Program-made: the position numbers and the translations under genes
In this document: positions 6,615-14,680 of the stretch, piece after piece
Numbering within the stretch: position 1 is the first letter of the stretch
Layout of the letters: each line of letters begins with the position of its first letter
Notes under the pieces: model-generated
Told to the model about the DNA's origin: nothing
The model's database searches: none
What the model saw: the letters and a program-made list of their open reading frames with translations, nothing else
Source of the DNA: Candidatus Gastranaerophilales bacterium
Lineage (GTDB): Bacteria > Cyanobacteriota > Vampirovibrionia > Gastranaerophilales > Gastranaerophilaceae
Reading direction: 5' to 3'
Assembly: GCA_944323195.1 (NCBI GenBank)
Contig: CALURR010000075.1
Location: 1-58,674 of the forward strand
Length of the DNA stretch: 58,674 nucleotides

Positions 6615-7724
6615 TTACTTTTTATCTTCGTTTTCAATTACTTTTGAATCAATAACTTTTGCGTCAATTATACCTTTTTCTTTGTCTTTTTCTATTGTTT
6701 TTTTGTGTTCTTCAATTTCCAATTGCTTATTTATAACTATAGTTTGAGCAATTTGGAAAATATTGCTGGTAACCAAGTATAATAAAGCACCTGCCGGAAT
6801 TGGAATAAATACAAAAGTCAGAACAATCATAACCGGCATTATTGTACCCATAGATTTTTGGATTGCTTCTTGAGTTGCATCTTGGCCTTTTGTTTTGGTT
6901 GTTGCCATCATTACTTTTTGTGAAAGCCAAATTGTTATACCAAATAATGCAACTAATAAAATTACATCATAATGAATAGCATTTTGTGCAGGAATTGTAG
7001 GTACTGAAGCAACCAAAATATCGCCTCTTCTTGTAAATTCAATATTTTCAGTTTCTTTTGTCATGATATTCATAACAGAAAGTTCTGCTTTTTGAATTTT
7101 ATCCAATTGAGCGAATTTCAAATTTAAACTATCAAGTGAAATTTTAAGTTCAATTGGTTTATCTTGTTCGATTTCACCTTGAATAGACACAGCTTTTTGT
7201 GGTTTTTCAATTTTTACATTTTCGATAACTTGATTATTTAGCAAAAATACTTTAGCAGACTTGCCGGCTTGAAATTGCGCATTTTTACCTACCGAAAATT
7301 TACCGTCAAGTGAAACACCTGCATTAGATTTAATTGTTGCATCAAGTCGATTTATAAATAAGAAATTTGTATTTCCTGCCATTTGGATAAATTGAGGACT
7401 CATAAGAGCACTATATAACATGATAAAAACAGGAATTTGAATTAACATAGGCAAACAACCTGCTGTTGGGTTAAAATTGTGCTCTTTGTAAAATTCCATC
7501 ATTTTTTGTTGCATCAATTGAGGATTATTTTTATATTTTTCTTGAATCATCTTCATTTTTGGCGTAAGTGTTTGCATATTTTTCATGGAGCGCTGCTGAG
7601 AAACATTAATAGGCCATAAACAAAGACGCATTAATATAGTAAAAATTATAATTGCCATGCCATAGGACCCTGCAAAAGAGGCTAGTTTGTTTAAAATTTC
7701 TATTGTTAACGTTACAAAATCCAT
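6615..7724 (-). CDS. yidC: YidC/Oxa1 membrane protein insertase
   Basis: YidC inserts membrane proteins alone or with Sec. The core transmembrane segments are at about 18-40, 90-110, 250-268 and 295-330. The cytosolic hairpin (MKMIQEKYKNNPQLMQQKMM) and AGCLPMLIQIPVF are typical. It lacks the large N-terminal periplasmic domain of proteobacterial YidC. Instead, about 115 mostly beta-rich residues (about 130-247) are inserted between the second and third core segments, as I recall in cyanobacterial YidC. The start has a GAGGAGA Shine-Dalgarno. The tail is charged and Lys-rich, which suits ribosome contact. Confidence 0.93.
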   Translation of the reverse strand: MDFVTLTIEILNKLASFAGSYGMAIIIFTILMRLCLWPINVSQQRSMKNMQTLTPKMKMIQEKYKNNPQLMQQKMMEFYKEHNFNPTAGCLPMLIQIPVFIMLYSALMSPQFIQMAGNTNFLFINRLDATIKSNAGVSLDGKFSVGKNAQFQAGKSAKVFLLNNQVIENVKIEKPQKAVSIQGEIEQDKPIELKISLDSLNLKFAQLDKIQKAELSVMNIMTKETENIEFTRRGDILVASVPTIPAQNAIHYDVILLVALFGITIWLSQKVMMATTKTKGQDATQEAIQKSMGTIMPVMIVLTFVFIPIPAGALLYLVTSNIFQIAQTIVINKQLEIEEHKKTIEKDKEKGIIDAKVIDSKVIENEDKK

Positions 7725-7796
7725 ATATTCTCCTCATTAAATAAAAGTCTAAATTATTTAAGTTTAATTTTACTATAAACATGATAAAATTATCAT

Positions 7797-9125
7797 ATGG
7801 AAAATAATTTTGATACAATTTGTGCAACATTAACTCCGCAAGCACTATCGGCAGTTGGAATTATAAGAATATCCGGAGATAAAGCAATTAAAGTTGCTAA
7901 GTCGATTTTCTCCAAAGAAATTAAGCCAAAATGTATTAATTATGGCTACATTCTTGATGAAAATAATAATAAATTAGATGAAGTCATATTACTCCCCTTT
8001 CTAGCTCCACACAGCTATACAGGTGAAGATGTTGTTGAAATTCAAACCCATGGAAATCCTGCAATTATTAATTCAATTCTCGAATTAATACTATCAAAAG
8101 GTGTTAGGGTTGCCCAAAAAGGCGAGTTTACCAAACGTGCTTTTTTAAATCACAGAATTGACCTGTCGCAAGCTGAAGCAGTTTTAGATGTAATCAATGC
8201 TAAAAGCACCAAATCTGCACAAAACGCACTTAATAACCTTGGCGGTTATCTAAAAGAAAAAATTAATTTAATAAAAAATGATTTAATTGAAATTTATTCC
8301 AAAGTTATTGCATCAATAGATTTTCCTGAAGATGTAGCAGAAGTTGATAATAAATCAATCGTTTCGATATGTAATGATAAAATTCTGCAAATTGATGAAA
8401 TATTAAATAACGCCAAAAGCCATGATTTTATAAGAGATGGTATAAGCGCATGTCTAATAGGGCAACCCAATGTTGGAAAAAGCTCACTTTTTAATTCATT
8501 GCTAAACTATACAAGAGCCATTGTAACAAATATCGCCGGAACAACAAGAGATACTATCAAAGAAGCGATTAACCTGAATGGCTATATAATAAATTTTATT
8601 GACACTGCAGGAATAAGAGATAAAAACAGTGCCGACGAAGTTGAAAAAATCGGGATAGATAACTCAATTGAAGCAATAAAACAATCCGATATAGTCTTAT
8701 TTTTATATGAAAAAAATATTTCAGAAATTGATACAAAATTAATTGAGCTTGCCAAAAACAAGCAAGTTATATTTGTCAAAACAAAAGCTGATATATTAGA
8801 AAAAAAAGATAATGTTGAAGCCATAGAAATAAGCTCAAAAAGCGGATTTGGTATTGATAAATTAAAAAATAAAATATCATCATTAATTAAAAATTTAGTT
8901 ATTGACGATACCAACTACACAACAAATAAACGTCAGCAAACCTGCTTGTTAAGAGCTAAAGAAGCCCTTGAAAATGTTATCAAAACCTCATTAGAACAAG
9001 ACTTAGCTGATTTATATGCAATGGATTTAAAAAGTTCTATTTTAGCGCTTGATGAAATTACAGGCGAGGTTTTAACAGACAGCATATTGGATAATGTATT
9101 TTCAAATTTCTGTATTGGAAAATAA
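7797..9125 (+). CDS. mnmE: tRNA modification GTPase MnmE
   Basis: With MnmG, MnmE modifies the wobble uridine (cmnm5U) of several tRNAs. The 442-residue protein has the N-terminal folate-binding domain (from DTICATLTPQALSAVGIIRI), the helical domain with GEFTKRAFLNHRIDLSQAEA, and an inserted GTPase domain. The P-loop is GQPNVGKSSLFN (about 221), with TNIAGTTRD and DTAGIRD switch motifs. The C-terminal CIGK has the catalytic cysteine. The gene is divergent from yidC, a common neighbour, with 72 bases between. Its end overlaps the convergent oxidoreductase gene by 24 bases. Confidence 0.96.
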   Translation: MENNFDTICATLTPQALSAVGIIRISGDKAIKVAKSIFSKEIKPKCINYGYILDENNNKLDEVILLPFLAPHSYTGEDVVEIQTHGNPAIINSILELILSKGVRVAQKGEFTKRAFLNHRIDLSQAEAVLDVINAKSTKSAQNALNNLGGYLKEKINLIKNDLIEIYSKVIASIDFPEDVAEVDNKSIVSICNDKILQIDEILNNAKSHDFIRDGISACLIGQPNVGKSSLFNSLLNYTRAIVTNIAGTTRDTIKEAINLNGYIINFIDTAGIRDKNSADEVEKIGIDNSIEAIKQSDIVLFLYEKNISEIDTKLIELAKNKQVIFVKTKADILEKKDNVEAIEISSKSGFGIDKLKNKISSLIKNLVIDDTNYTTNKRQQTCLLRAKEALENVIKTSLEQDLADLYAMDLKSSILALDEITGEVLTDSILDNVFSNFCIGK

Positions 9126-10403
9126 TTTTTGCTTTATATGTCTTGCAACAGCTTCACCCATAGACATACAACTTTTTTGGACTCTTAGTGCACTATGTGT
9201 TTCAAAATCAGCTCCAACCAATTTGCCGATTGCATAGAGATTATCCAAGTTTGAACTGATTAAAGACTCAACAGGTAAACTATAATTAACCGTCTTAACC
9301 AACAGCGACTTATCTTTATCTTTAGAATGTATGTCTATAGGATAATTTGCCTCTAAAACAGGATTATCAAAAGCCTTACCCGAAATAATATCTTCTTTTG
9401 AATAAATATATTTAGATTTAATTCTTTTTTGTTCTCTAATTCCTGTTTGAGTTGCAATATTAACTATAACAGCATTTTCGAAACCATCAAAATATTTTTT
9501 TGTAAAATTGTACAACCTATAAATAGCTTTTCTGGCCTCAATTAATTCAAGAGAATACTTAAAGGGATTATCCAGATAGTTATTAATTCTGGGACAATTA
9601 AATGCAACTTCGTTGCGTGCGCCGGCAACAGAAAAAATTTGAAAATAATTTCTGTCAGAGTCAAGTAAAATACCGTCGCGAACACCTTTTTTAAGATATT
9701 TATCCAATGCCCAAACTTTATTAGTATCCCAAGTTGATGCAGTTGTAAAATGAATTTCGTCATTAGTATCTAAATCGTTTCGATAGGTATTGGTAATATC
9801 CTCATCGTAATCAATATTTTTAATGAATTTTACAAACCTTTCAATGTCAACATTGCCCAAAATAAATCTTAATGAATTTTGTTGTTTAATTGATATATCA
9901 TCCAAAAATTCACAACCGCACATCAAAGAAAATTCACCCGAACCTGTAGCATCAACAAAACAACTCGCTTCGATTGGTATTGATAATAAATTTGACTTCA
10001 ATACAATAGAAGTAATTAATTTATCATTTCTTTCAACAGCCAAAACTTCACTTTCAAATAAAATATCGAGATATTTCCTGTTGTTTTGAGATAAAAGCAA
10101 TTCATCTAATACAATTTTAAGCAGCTCAGGATTAAACCAACCATCATTTTTGTCTTTGTATGTAATTTGTGCTTTATATTTTTTTGCTGTTTTGACAAGC
10201 TGAGAATAATATTCGCAATTATATTCTTTAACAGAAGATTTCATAACGGGAACAACAAGTCCACCTGTCATCAAACCGCCCAAAAAATTATTTTTTTCGA
10301 CCAAGAGTGTTTTTAATTTATTTTTTGCACACATATAAGCGCAAGCACAACCTGATGTACCACCGCCAATTATTACAACATCATATTTAGTTTTATTTTC
10401 CAT
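9102..10403 (-). CDS. FAD-dependent oxidoreductase (FAD_oxidored family)
   Basis: The 433 residues begin with a Rossmann FAD site, VVIIGGGTSGCACAYMCAKN, then VEKNNFLGGLMTGG, which is characteristic of the PF12831-type flavoproteins. A second FAD contact is at SCFVDATGSGEFSLMCGCEF, and a C-terminal YAIGKLVGADFETHSALRVQ segment closes the cofactor site. Substrate and partner are unknown; members are often annotated as FAD-dependent dehydrogenases of uncertain role. It stands alone, with no operon partner. It is cytoplasmic or peripheral, with no signal peptide. Confidence 0.8.
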   Translation of the reverse strand: MENKTKYDVVIIGGGTSGCACAYMCAKNKLKTLLVEKNNFLGGLMTGGLVVPVMKSSVKEYNCEYYSQLVKTAKKYKAQITYKDKNDGWFNPELLKIVLDELLLSQNNRKYLDILFESEVLAVERNDKLITSIVLKSNLLSIPIEASCFVDATGSGEFSLMCGCEFLDDISIKQQNSLRFILGNVDIERFVKFIKNIDYDEDITNTYRNDLDTNDEIHFTTASTWDTNKVWALDKYLKKGVRDGILLDSDRNYFQIFSVAGARNEVAFNCPRINNYLDNPFKYSLELIEARKAIYRLYNFTKKYFDGFENAVIVNIATQTGIREQKRIKSKYIYSKEDIISGKAFDNPVLEANYPIDIHSKDKDKSLLVKTVNYSLPVESLISSNLDNLYAIGKLVGADFETHSALRVQKSCMSMGEAVARHIKQKLFSNTEI

Positions 10404-10769
10404 AGTTTAATTATATCATTTACGTATTCTAAAAATACAGTTGTTTACATTAATTTTAATTACTAAACTGTTTCTGAATATAATTGCATTTTGATGGGTT
10501 TTCCATGTTAAACGATTGGTTATGATAATGTATATTATGTAACAACAGAAGAAATATAACAAAGGATACCAAACATACTAATTAACAAAAACATCAACCT
10601 TAAATCGAATTCTGGAACGTAAAATTATTAAATTGTCAGACCAATTTAAAAAATTGTATAAAGTATATTTCAAATCTAAATTTTTGCTATAATTACACGC
10701 TTTAATGTTATTAATGCAATGAACTTATAAATATAAACTGGTAATCTTATAAAAAATTAAGGAGAAATT
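10404..10769. other. 366-base intergenic region upstream of the response regulator
   Basis: No gene is supported here. The region is AT-rich, with an A- and AAC-rich stretch at about 10535-10600 that does not resemble the lectin variable blocks. An extended -10 element TGCTATAAT lies at 10685-10693, and AAGGAG precedes the next gene. The leader from there to the ATG is about 70 bases. I see no riboswitch fold. Confidence 0.6.
10685..10693 (+). promoter_or_regulatory. Extended -10 promoter of the response regulator gene
   Basis: TGC precedes a perfect TATAAT (10688-10693), the extended -10 form that needs no good -35. The hexamer at -35 spacing (10665) is poor. The predicted transcript starts near 10700. 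Confidence 0.55.
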
Positions 10770-11459
10770 ATGCAAAATACAATTTTAAATAATAACGAGG
10801 AAAAAATAAGATTAATGATTGTTGATGACCATAAATTATTCCGCTGTGGTATAAAATCATTGTTTAAAAACTCATCATGCGTATGTGTTGTAGCAGAAGC
10901 ATCAAGCGGAAAAGAAGGGATTAATAAAATAGTTGCACAAAATCCTGATGTTGTACTTTTGGATTTAGAATTAGGCGATATAAATGGCCTAGATTTAATT
11001 GAAAAAGTTTCAGCGCAAAAACCTAATGTTAAATTTGCAATATTAACATCGCACATCAATGAACATGTTATAAACAAAGCAATGAAAATGGGGATATATG
11101 GATATATATTAAAAGACATAAATACAGAACTACTTGATCTTATTGTTCAATCTGTTTCAAGAGGTGCAATGTGGATTGACAAAAAAGTTGTTCAAATTTT
11201 AAGAGAATTAAATCCTAATGTAATACCAAACACGCAAGTAAGCAGATCAAATTTCAAGCAAACCCATGCAAATTTAACAGCAAGAGAATACGAAGTTTTA
11301 AAACTTGTAGTTGACGGAAAATCAAATCAACAAATTGCAGATGAATTACATATCTCAGAACACACATCAAAAGCTCATGTGTGCAATATAATTCAAAAAC
11401 TGGTAGTTGACGACAGAACACAAGCTGCAGTTAAAGCAATTAGGGAAGGTATTGTATAA
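10770..11459 (+). CDS. NarL/FixJ-family response regulator
   Basis: The 229 residues comprise a receiver domain (about 13-130) and a LuxR-type helix-turn-helix (about 165-225). The acidic pocket is VDDHK (D19, D20), the phosphoacceptor is D65 in VVLLDLELGD, and Thr and Lys are in LTS and LKD. The DNA-binding part has LTAREYEVLKLVVDGKSNQQ and IADELHISEHTSKAHVCNI. No histidine kinase is adjacent, so it is an orphan regulator. A good AAGGAG precedes the ATG. A rhodanese protein follows, separated by a gap that carries a direct repeat. Confidence 0.93.
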   Translation: MQNTILNNNEEKIRLMIVDDHKLFRCGIKSLFKNSSCVCVVAEASSGKEGINKIVAQNPDVVLLDLELGDINGLDLIEKVSAQKPNVKFAILTSHINEHVINKAMKMGIYGYILKDINTELLDLIVQSVSRGAMWIDKKVVQILRELNPNVIPNTQVSRSNFKQTHANLTAREYEVLKLVVDGKSNQQIADELHISEHTSKAHVCNIIQKLVVDDRTQAAVKAIREGIV

Positions 11460-11521
11460 ATATTATCAATATCAATCGATTAGATACATTACAAGATATT
11501 ATCAATATCAGTCGAATAGAT
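11460..11521 (+). repeat. Pair of 26-nt direct repeats
   Basis: 11460-11485 and 11496-11521 match at 24 of 26 bases (core ATTATCAATATCA followed by TCGA). They are 36 bases apart start to start, between the response regulator and the rhodanese gene. They could be a binding site for a dimeric regulator, perhaps the neighbouring response regulator, or a small tandem duplication. Confidence 0.55.
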
Positions 11522-11538
11522 TTAGATAAGGAGCAAAA

Positions 11539-11928
11539 ATGGATATTAAATATTTAACAGAAAATACAAAAAAAGCAGAAGAATTTTTTCAACATCAACT
11601 TTCATTTATAATTTCACCATTTGAATTAAAAAGAATGATTGAACATGAAATTGATAAAATAAATATAGTGGATGTCAGAAAATATGAAGATTATATCGAA
11701 GGACACATCCCATATGCAATCCATGTCCCATACGATAGTCTTGACGAGCATTTAATCATGTTTGAAAAAAACAAGTTAAACATAGTATATTGCTACAGTC
11801 AATATTGTGCATTAGCAGATAAAACAGCCTATGAAATAGCAAAAAGAGGCTATATGGTAATGGTAGTCAATGGTGGCTTCAAAATATGGGAAAAAATGGA
11901 CTTTGAAACAGTGAAAGTAGCAGAATAA
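11539..11928 (+). CDS. Rhodanese-like domain protein
   Basis: A single rhodanese domain fills most of the 129 residues. The hallmark is DVRKYEDYIEGHIPYAIHVP (about 45-64), and the active-site loop is CYSQYCA with catalytic Cys85. These proteins carry a persulfide and move sulfur or detoxify cyanide; the acceptor here is unknown. It lies 79 bases after the orphan response regulator and has a good AAGGAG Shine-Dalgarno, so the two may share a transcript that ends at the terminators near 12010-12099. The domain closes with GGFKIWEKM. Confidence 0.85.
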   Translation: MDIKYLTENTKKAEEFFQHQLSFIISPFELKRMIEHEIDKINIVDVRKYEDYIEGHIPYAIHVPYDSLDEHLIMFEKNKLNIVYCYSQYCALADKTAYEIAKRGYMVMVVNGGFKIWEKMDFETVKVAE

Positions 11929-12006
11929 CAATCTTTCAGTCTATAAATAGTATATATGTAGTATTTCTATAATTGTAGCGCATAGTATAATAATTAATGT
12001 TAAAAA

Positions 12007-12030
12007 AAAGCCCAATAATAATCGGGCTTT
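12007..12030. terminator. Hairpin with A-tract upstream (terminator-like)
   Basis: AAAGCCC (12007-12013) pairs with GGGCTTT (12024-12030) around a 10-base loop. The run of eight A before it gives a T-tract only on the minus strand, so as a terminator it is better formed for minus-strand transcripts, although both neighbours are on the plus strand. Confidence 0.55.
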
Positions 12031-12062
12031 AAGATTTACTAACGATACAAGACTCATTATAT

Positions 12063-12099
12063 AACCGGTTTTGAAATATATTCAAATTCGGTTTTTTTT
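12063..12099 (+). terminator. Rho-independent terminator after the rhodanese gene
   Basis: AACCG (12063-12067) pairs with CGGTT (12089-12093), with an inner TTTGAA/TTCAAA pair and an uninterrupted T-tract to 12099. It terminates the response regulator and rhodanese transcript. Confidence 0.7.
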
Positions 12100-12261
12100 A
12101 TACCTCTCTTGATATGAGGTGCATTATCTATCTTATCTAAAAAATATTTTTTTGCAATAACTTTTTATTAAATTTTACTTAATTAAACTTAATAATTTTA
12201 ATTTATTAATCAATTTTATCAATTAACCATCCTTTATTTATACATAAGTAAAGGAATCACC

Positions 12262-13998
12262 ATGTCTATTTTGTCAAATTATCAGGATTTTAAAGCCCAC
12301 CAGCCAGAATATAAAGACTGGAAAGAGCAACGAGATTTAAACCTACAAAAAAAATTAGAATACATCAAAAACAATAAAACTCAAATCCCAAATTACGAGG
12401 AAGATATTAAACGCGCAAAAATTATTTTAAATGCTGTTAATGTAATGGATGAATATTCTCAAACTAAAGCAGAGGATATGGAGCAAATTACACAAACAAT
12501 TTCTGCACCCATAGCGCAATTTTTAACATATGTTTCAATTGGATTGGGTGCGCTTGTTGCATTTGTAAATAAAAATTCCAGAAATGCATTAAAAGATATA
12601 TTAAATGAAGGTAATTTTAAAAATATCAAATCATTATTCCCCGCTGCCTTTGTTGCAGGCGGCGCCTTATTAACTTCAATTACGACATTATCAACTTGGG
12701 GATGTTCTCAACAACTCAAGGCATCTAGAATGGGTAGGACCGAAGCAATGATGAGCACATTATCAAGTGTAAATCAATTTGCAGTTTTAGATGATACTCA
12801 AGAAAAAGAACAAGAAAAAATAGCTAACACAATAACTGTTGATAAAAAAGAAGCAAAAAGTGCATTAAATGCCAATAAAGGATTAGGGATAATTGATTCA
12901 ATTAAAACAATTTTTAAACCTGATGAAAATATAGTAAAACAACAAAAAGAATTTAATCAAAAAATTCAAAAAGAAATTGAAAATATAGATAATTTAAAAT
13001 TAAATGAAAATGATGTACTGCAAGCAAAAAGAGATCAAGATTTAATCCAAAATATTGTCGAAAAAGTTGACATTGCTTCACAAGATTACGCCGAAAATAC
13101 AGAACTTACAACTAATGTACTAACTGGACTTATATCAGCAAGCGGAATTGTCGCATTTGCAGCAATTGAAAAGCTGCTATCAAAAATTAAACCTGTTTCA
13201 AAATATTCTAAATATATTGCTGCTATAGTTTCGGGTGGTTATTTTATAGGTAGTGTTGCTCTAACAACGAAACTGCAAAAACAGGCTTCTCGAGTAGGGC
13301 GTTTTAAGGCAAAAAATGAATTGTTAGAAAATCCTGAACAATTGGTTTATGTTGATCCAGAAAAATACAAAAACATGGAAGTTAAGCCTCAAGAAAAGAA
13401 AAAAATTGGCTATATTCAACAAGTAATTAACTTATTTAAAGACAATAAAAAATACAATGAATATGTTAAAAACAATAATATTCGTGAAGTTCAATTAAGA
13501 AAAGCTAAGGACAAAATAAATTTATCTGATGAACAAATAAATAGAGCTAATCAGCTTAAAAACAATGTATTTAAAATGTTTAATAAGTTGGATGAAAAAT
13601 CGCAAGCCTATTCTGAATCAACAGAGGCAATAGGTGAAGTTGTATCTACGAGCGTTGGATTAGTCGGTTCTATACTTTCTTCTTTACTTATATTGAAGAA
13701 AACCTCTAATATGGCATCAGGCTTCAAAGCGCTTGATATTGCAAAATCAATACTACCATTTTTGCCTGTTGTTGGACTTGAAATTTTTGTTACAAAAGAA
13801 CAAAAAGCTGCGTCAAGGGTAGCTGATATGCTAGCAATCAACGAATTAAATGATTATAGGCATTTTGCTTCAAACAACCCTAACTCCATATCAAAAAATG
13901 AATCTGAAAAAGCAAAGCAAAAAATAAATTCTGATGTTCAAATGAGTCCTATACTTGAACAAATGTTGAACAAAAAAGAAGATAAAAAAGCTACTTAA
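12262..13998 (+). CDS. Unknown membrane protein with three repeated units
   Basis: I do not recognise a named family. The 578 residues hold three repeats, each a pair of hydrophobic segments followed by a basic motif: QLKASRMGRTEAM (about 155), KQASRVGRFKAKNEL (about 345) and QKAASRVADMLAINEL (about 515). Long charged, Lys/Glu/Asn-rich linkers separate them. There is no N-terminal signal peptide. The layout suggests a cytoplasm-anchored integral membrane protein built by triplication. Its stop overlaps the end of the convergent rex gene by 8 bases. Its size and the terminator upstream indicate a monocistronic gene. Confidence 0.8.
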   Translation: MSILSNYQDFKAHQPEYKDWKEQRDLNLQKKLEYIKNNKTQIPNYEEDIKRAKIILNAVNVMDEYSQTKAEDMEQITQTISAPIAQFLTYVSIGLGALVAFVNKNSRNALKDILNEGNFKNIKSLFPAAFVAGGALLTSITTLSTWGCSQQLKASRMGRTEAMMSTLSSVNQFAVLDDTQEKEQEKIANTITVDKKEAKSALNANKGLGIIDSIKTIFKPDENIVKQQKEFNQKIQKEIENIDNLKLNENDVLQAKRDQDLIQNIVEKVDIASQDYAENTELTTNVLTGLISASGIVAFAAIEKLLSKIKPVSKYSKYIAAIVSGGYFIGSVALTTKLQKQASRVGRFKAKNELLENPEQLVYVDPEKYKNMEVKPQEKKKIGYIQQVINLFKDNKKYNEYVKNNNIREVQLRKAKDKINLSDEQINRANQLKNNVFKMFNKLDEKSQAYSESTEAIGEVVSTSVGLVGSILSSLLILKKTSNMASGFKALDIAKSILPFLPVVGLEIFVTKEQKAASRVADMLAINELNDYRHFASNNPNSISKNESEKAKQKINSDVQMSPILEQMLNKKEDKKAT

Positions 13999-14614
13999 TA
14001 TTTTCAACAGCACAAAATTGAATAAAGCTGCCAATTATATTTTCATGCCAAACTTTAACATCTTTTGGCACAATTAATATACTTGGTGCAAAATTCCAAA
14101 TATATTTTATACCACACTCGACTAAAAAATCGCAAACTTCCTGGGCAACCTTATTTGGAGTTGTTAAAATAGCAATATTAATCCCCGTTGATTTTACTCT
14201 ATTTTTTAACTCGCTTATATTAAAAATTTCCTTGCCATCAATTATTTTGCCAATTTTATCCTTATCCAAATCAAACAAACAATCAATCTCAAGACCAAAT
14301 TCGCTGAATTTAGAATATCTTGAAAGCGCCACACCAAGATTACCTGCACCAATTACAAAAGCTTTTTTAATAACTTTGTAATCAAGTACATCTTCTATTA
14401 TGGATTTTAAATCAATAACAGAATAACCAACTTTGCATTTACCCTTGCAATTGATACTTTTAATATCTTTTCGTACCTGAGTCTCGTCAATATCCAGCAA
14501 CTGAGAAATTTGTGACGAAGTAATGTTTTTAATATCTTTTTTAGAATAATCTCTAAGTATCGTATAGTATTGCGTTAATCTATTTATTGTTCGTTGCGAC
14601 AAAGTATTTTTCAT
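13991..14614 (-). CDS. rex: Redox-sensing transcriptional repressor Rex
   Basis: Rex senses the NADH/NAD+ ratio and represses fermentation genes when NADH is low. The N-terminal winged helix (SQRTINRLTQYYTILRDYSK and ITSSQISQLLDIDETQVRKD) is followed by a Rossmann fold with AFVIGAGNLGVALSRY. A C-terminal helix completes the dimer swap. I take ATG at 14614 (207 residues); an in-frame TTG at 14626 would add four residues. It sits just downstream of adhE, its classic target, on the same strand but beyond a strong terminator. I could not find a Rex operator (TTGTGA-N6-TCACAA) upstream of adhE. Confidence 0.93.
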   Translation of the reverse strand: MKNTLSQRTINRLTQYYTILRDYSKKDIKNITSSQISQLLDIDETQVRKDIKSINCKGKCKVGYSVIDLKSIIEDVLDYKVIKKAFVIGAGNLGVALSRYSKFSEFGLEIDCLFDLDKDKIGKIIDGKEIFNISELKNRVKSTGINIAILTTPNKVAQEVCDFLVECGIKYIWNFAPSILIVPKDVKVWHENIIGSFIQFCAVENIK

Positions 14615-14631
14615 AAATTTATCCAAACATT

Positions 14632-14667
14632 AAAAAAGCAAGGCTCAATAAAATCAAGCCTTGCTTT
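14632..14667 (-). terminator. Rho-independent terminator of adhE
   Basis: An 11-bp perfect stem (14635-14645 with 14657-14667, AAAGCAAGGCT/AGCCTTGCTTT) encloses an 11-base loop. On the minus strand the stem is followed by TTTTTT. It lies between adhE and rex, so rex probably has little read-through from adhE or is served by partial read-through. Confidence 0.85.
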
Positions 14668-14680
14668 ACGTTTATTCTAA

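Larger units (their letters stand above)
11929..12261. other. 333-base intergenic region with two hairpins
   Basis: It holds the hairpins at 12007-12030 and 12063-12099, then a very AT-rich stretch (12120-12240) that probably contains the promoter of the next gene. No coding region or RNA gene is recognisable. Confidence 0.6.

Noticed and set aside
10535-10600. A- and AAC-rich stretch that could be a DGR template repeat
   Set aside because: It shares no framework sequence with the variable blocks (no TGGAGTGGTACT or TCGGTGCGCTG), so it cannot be their template.
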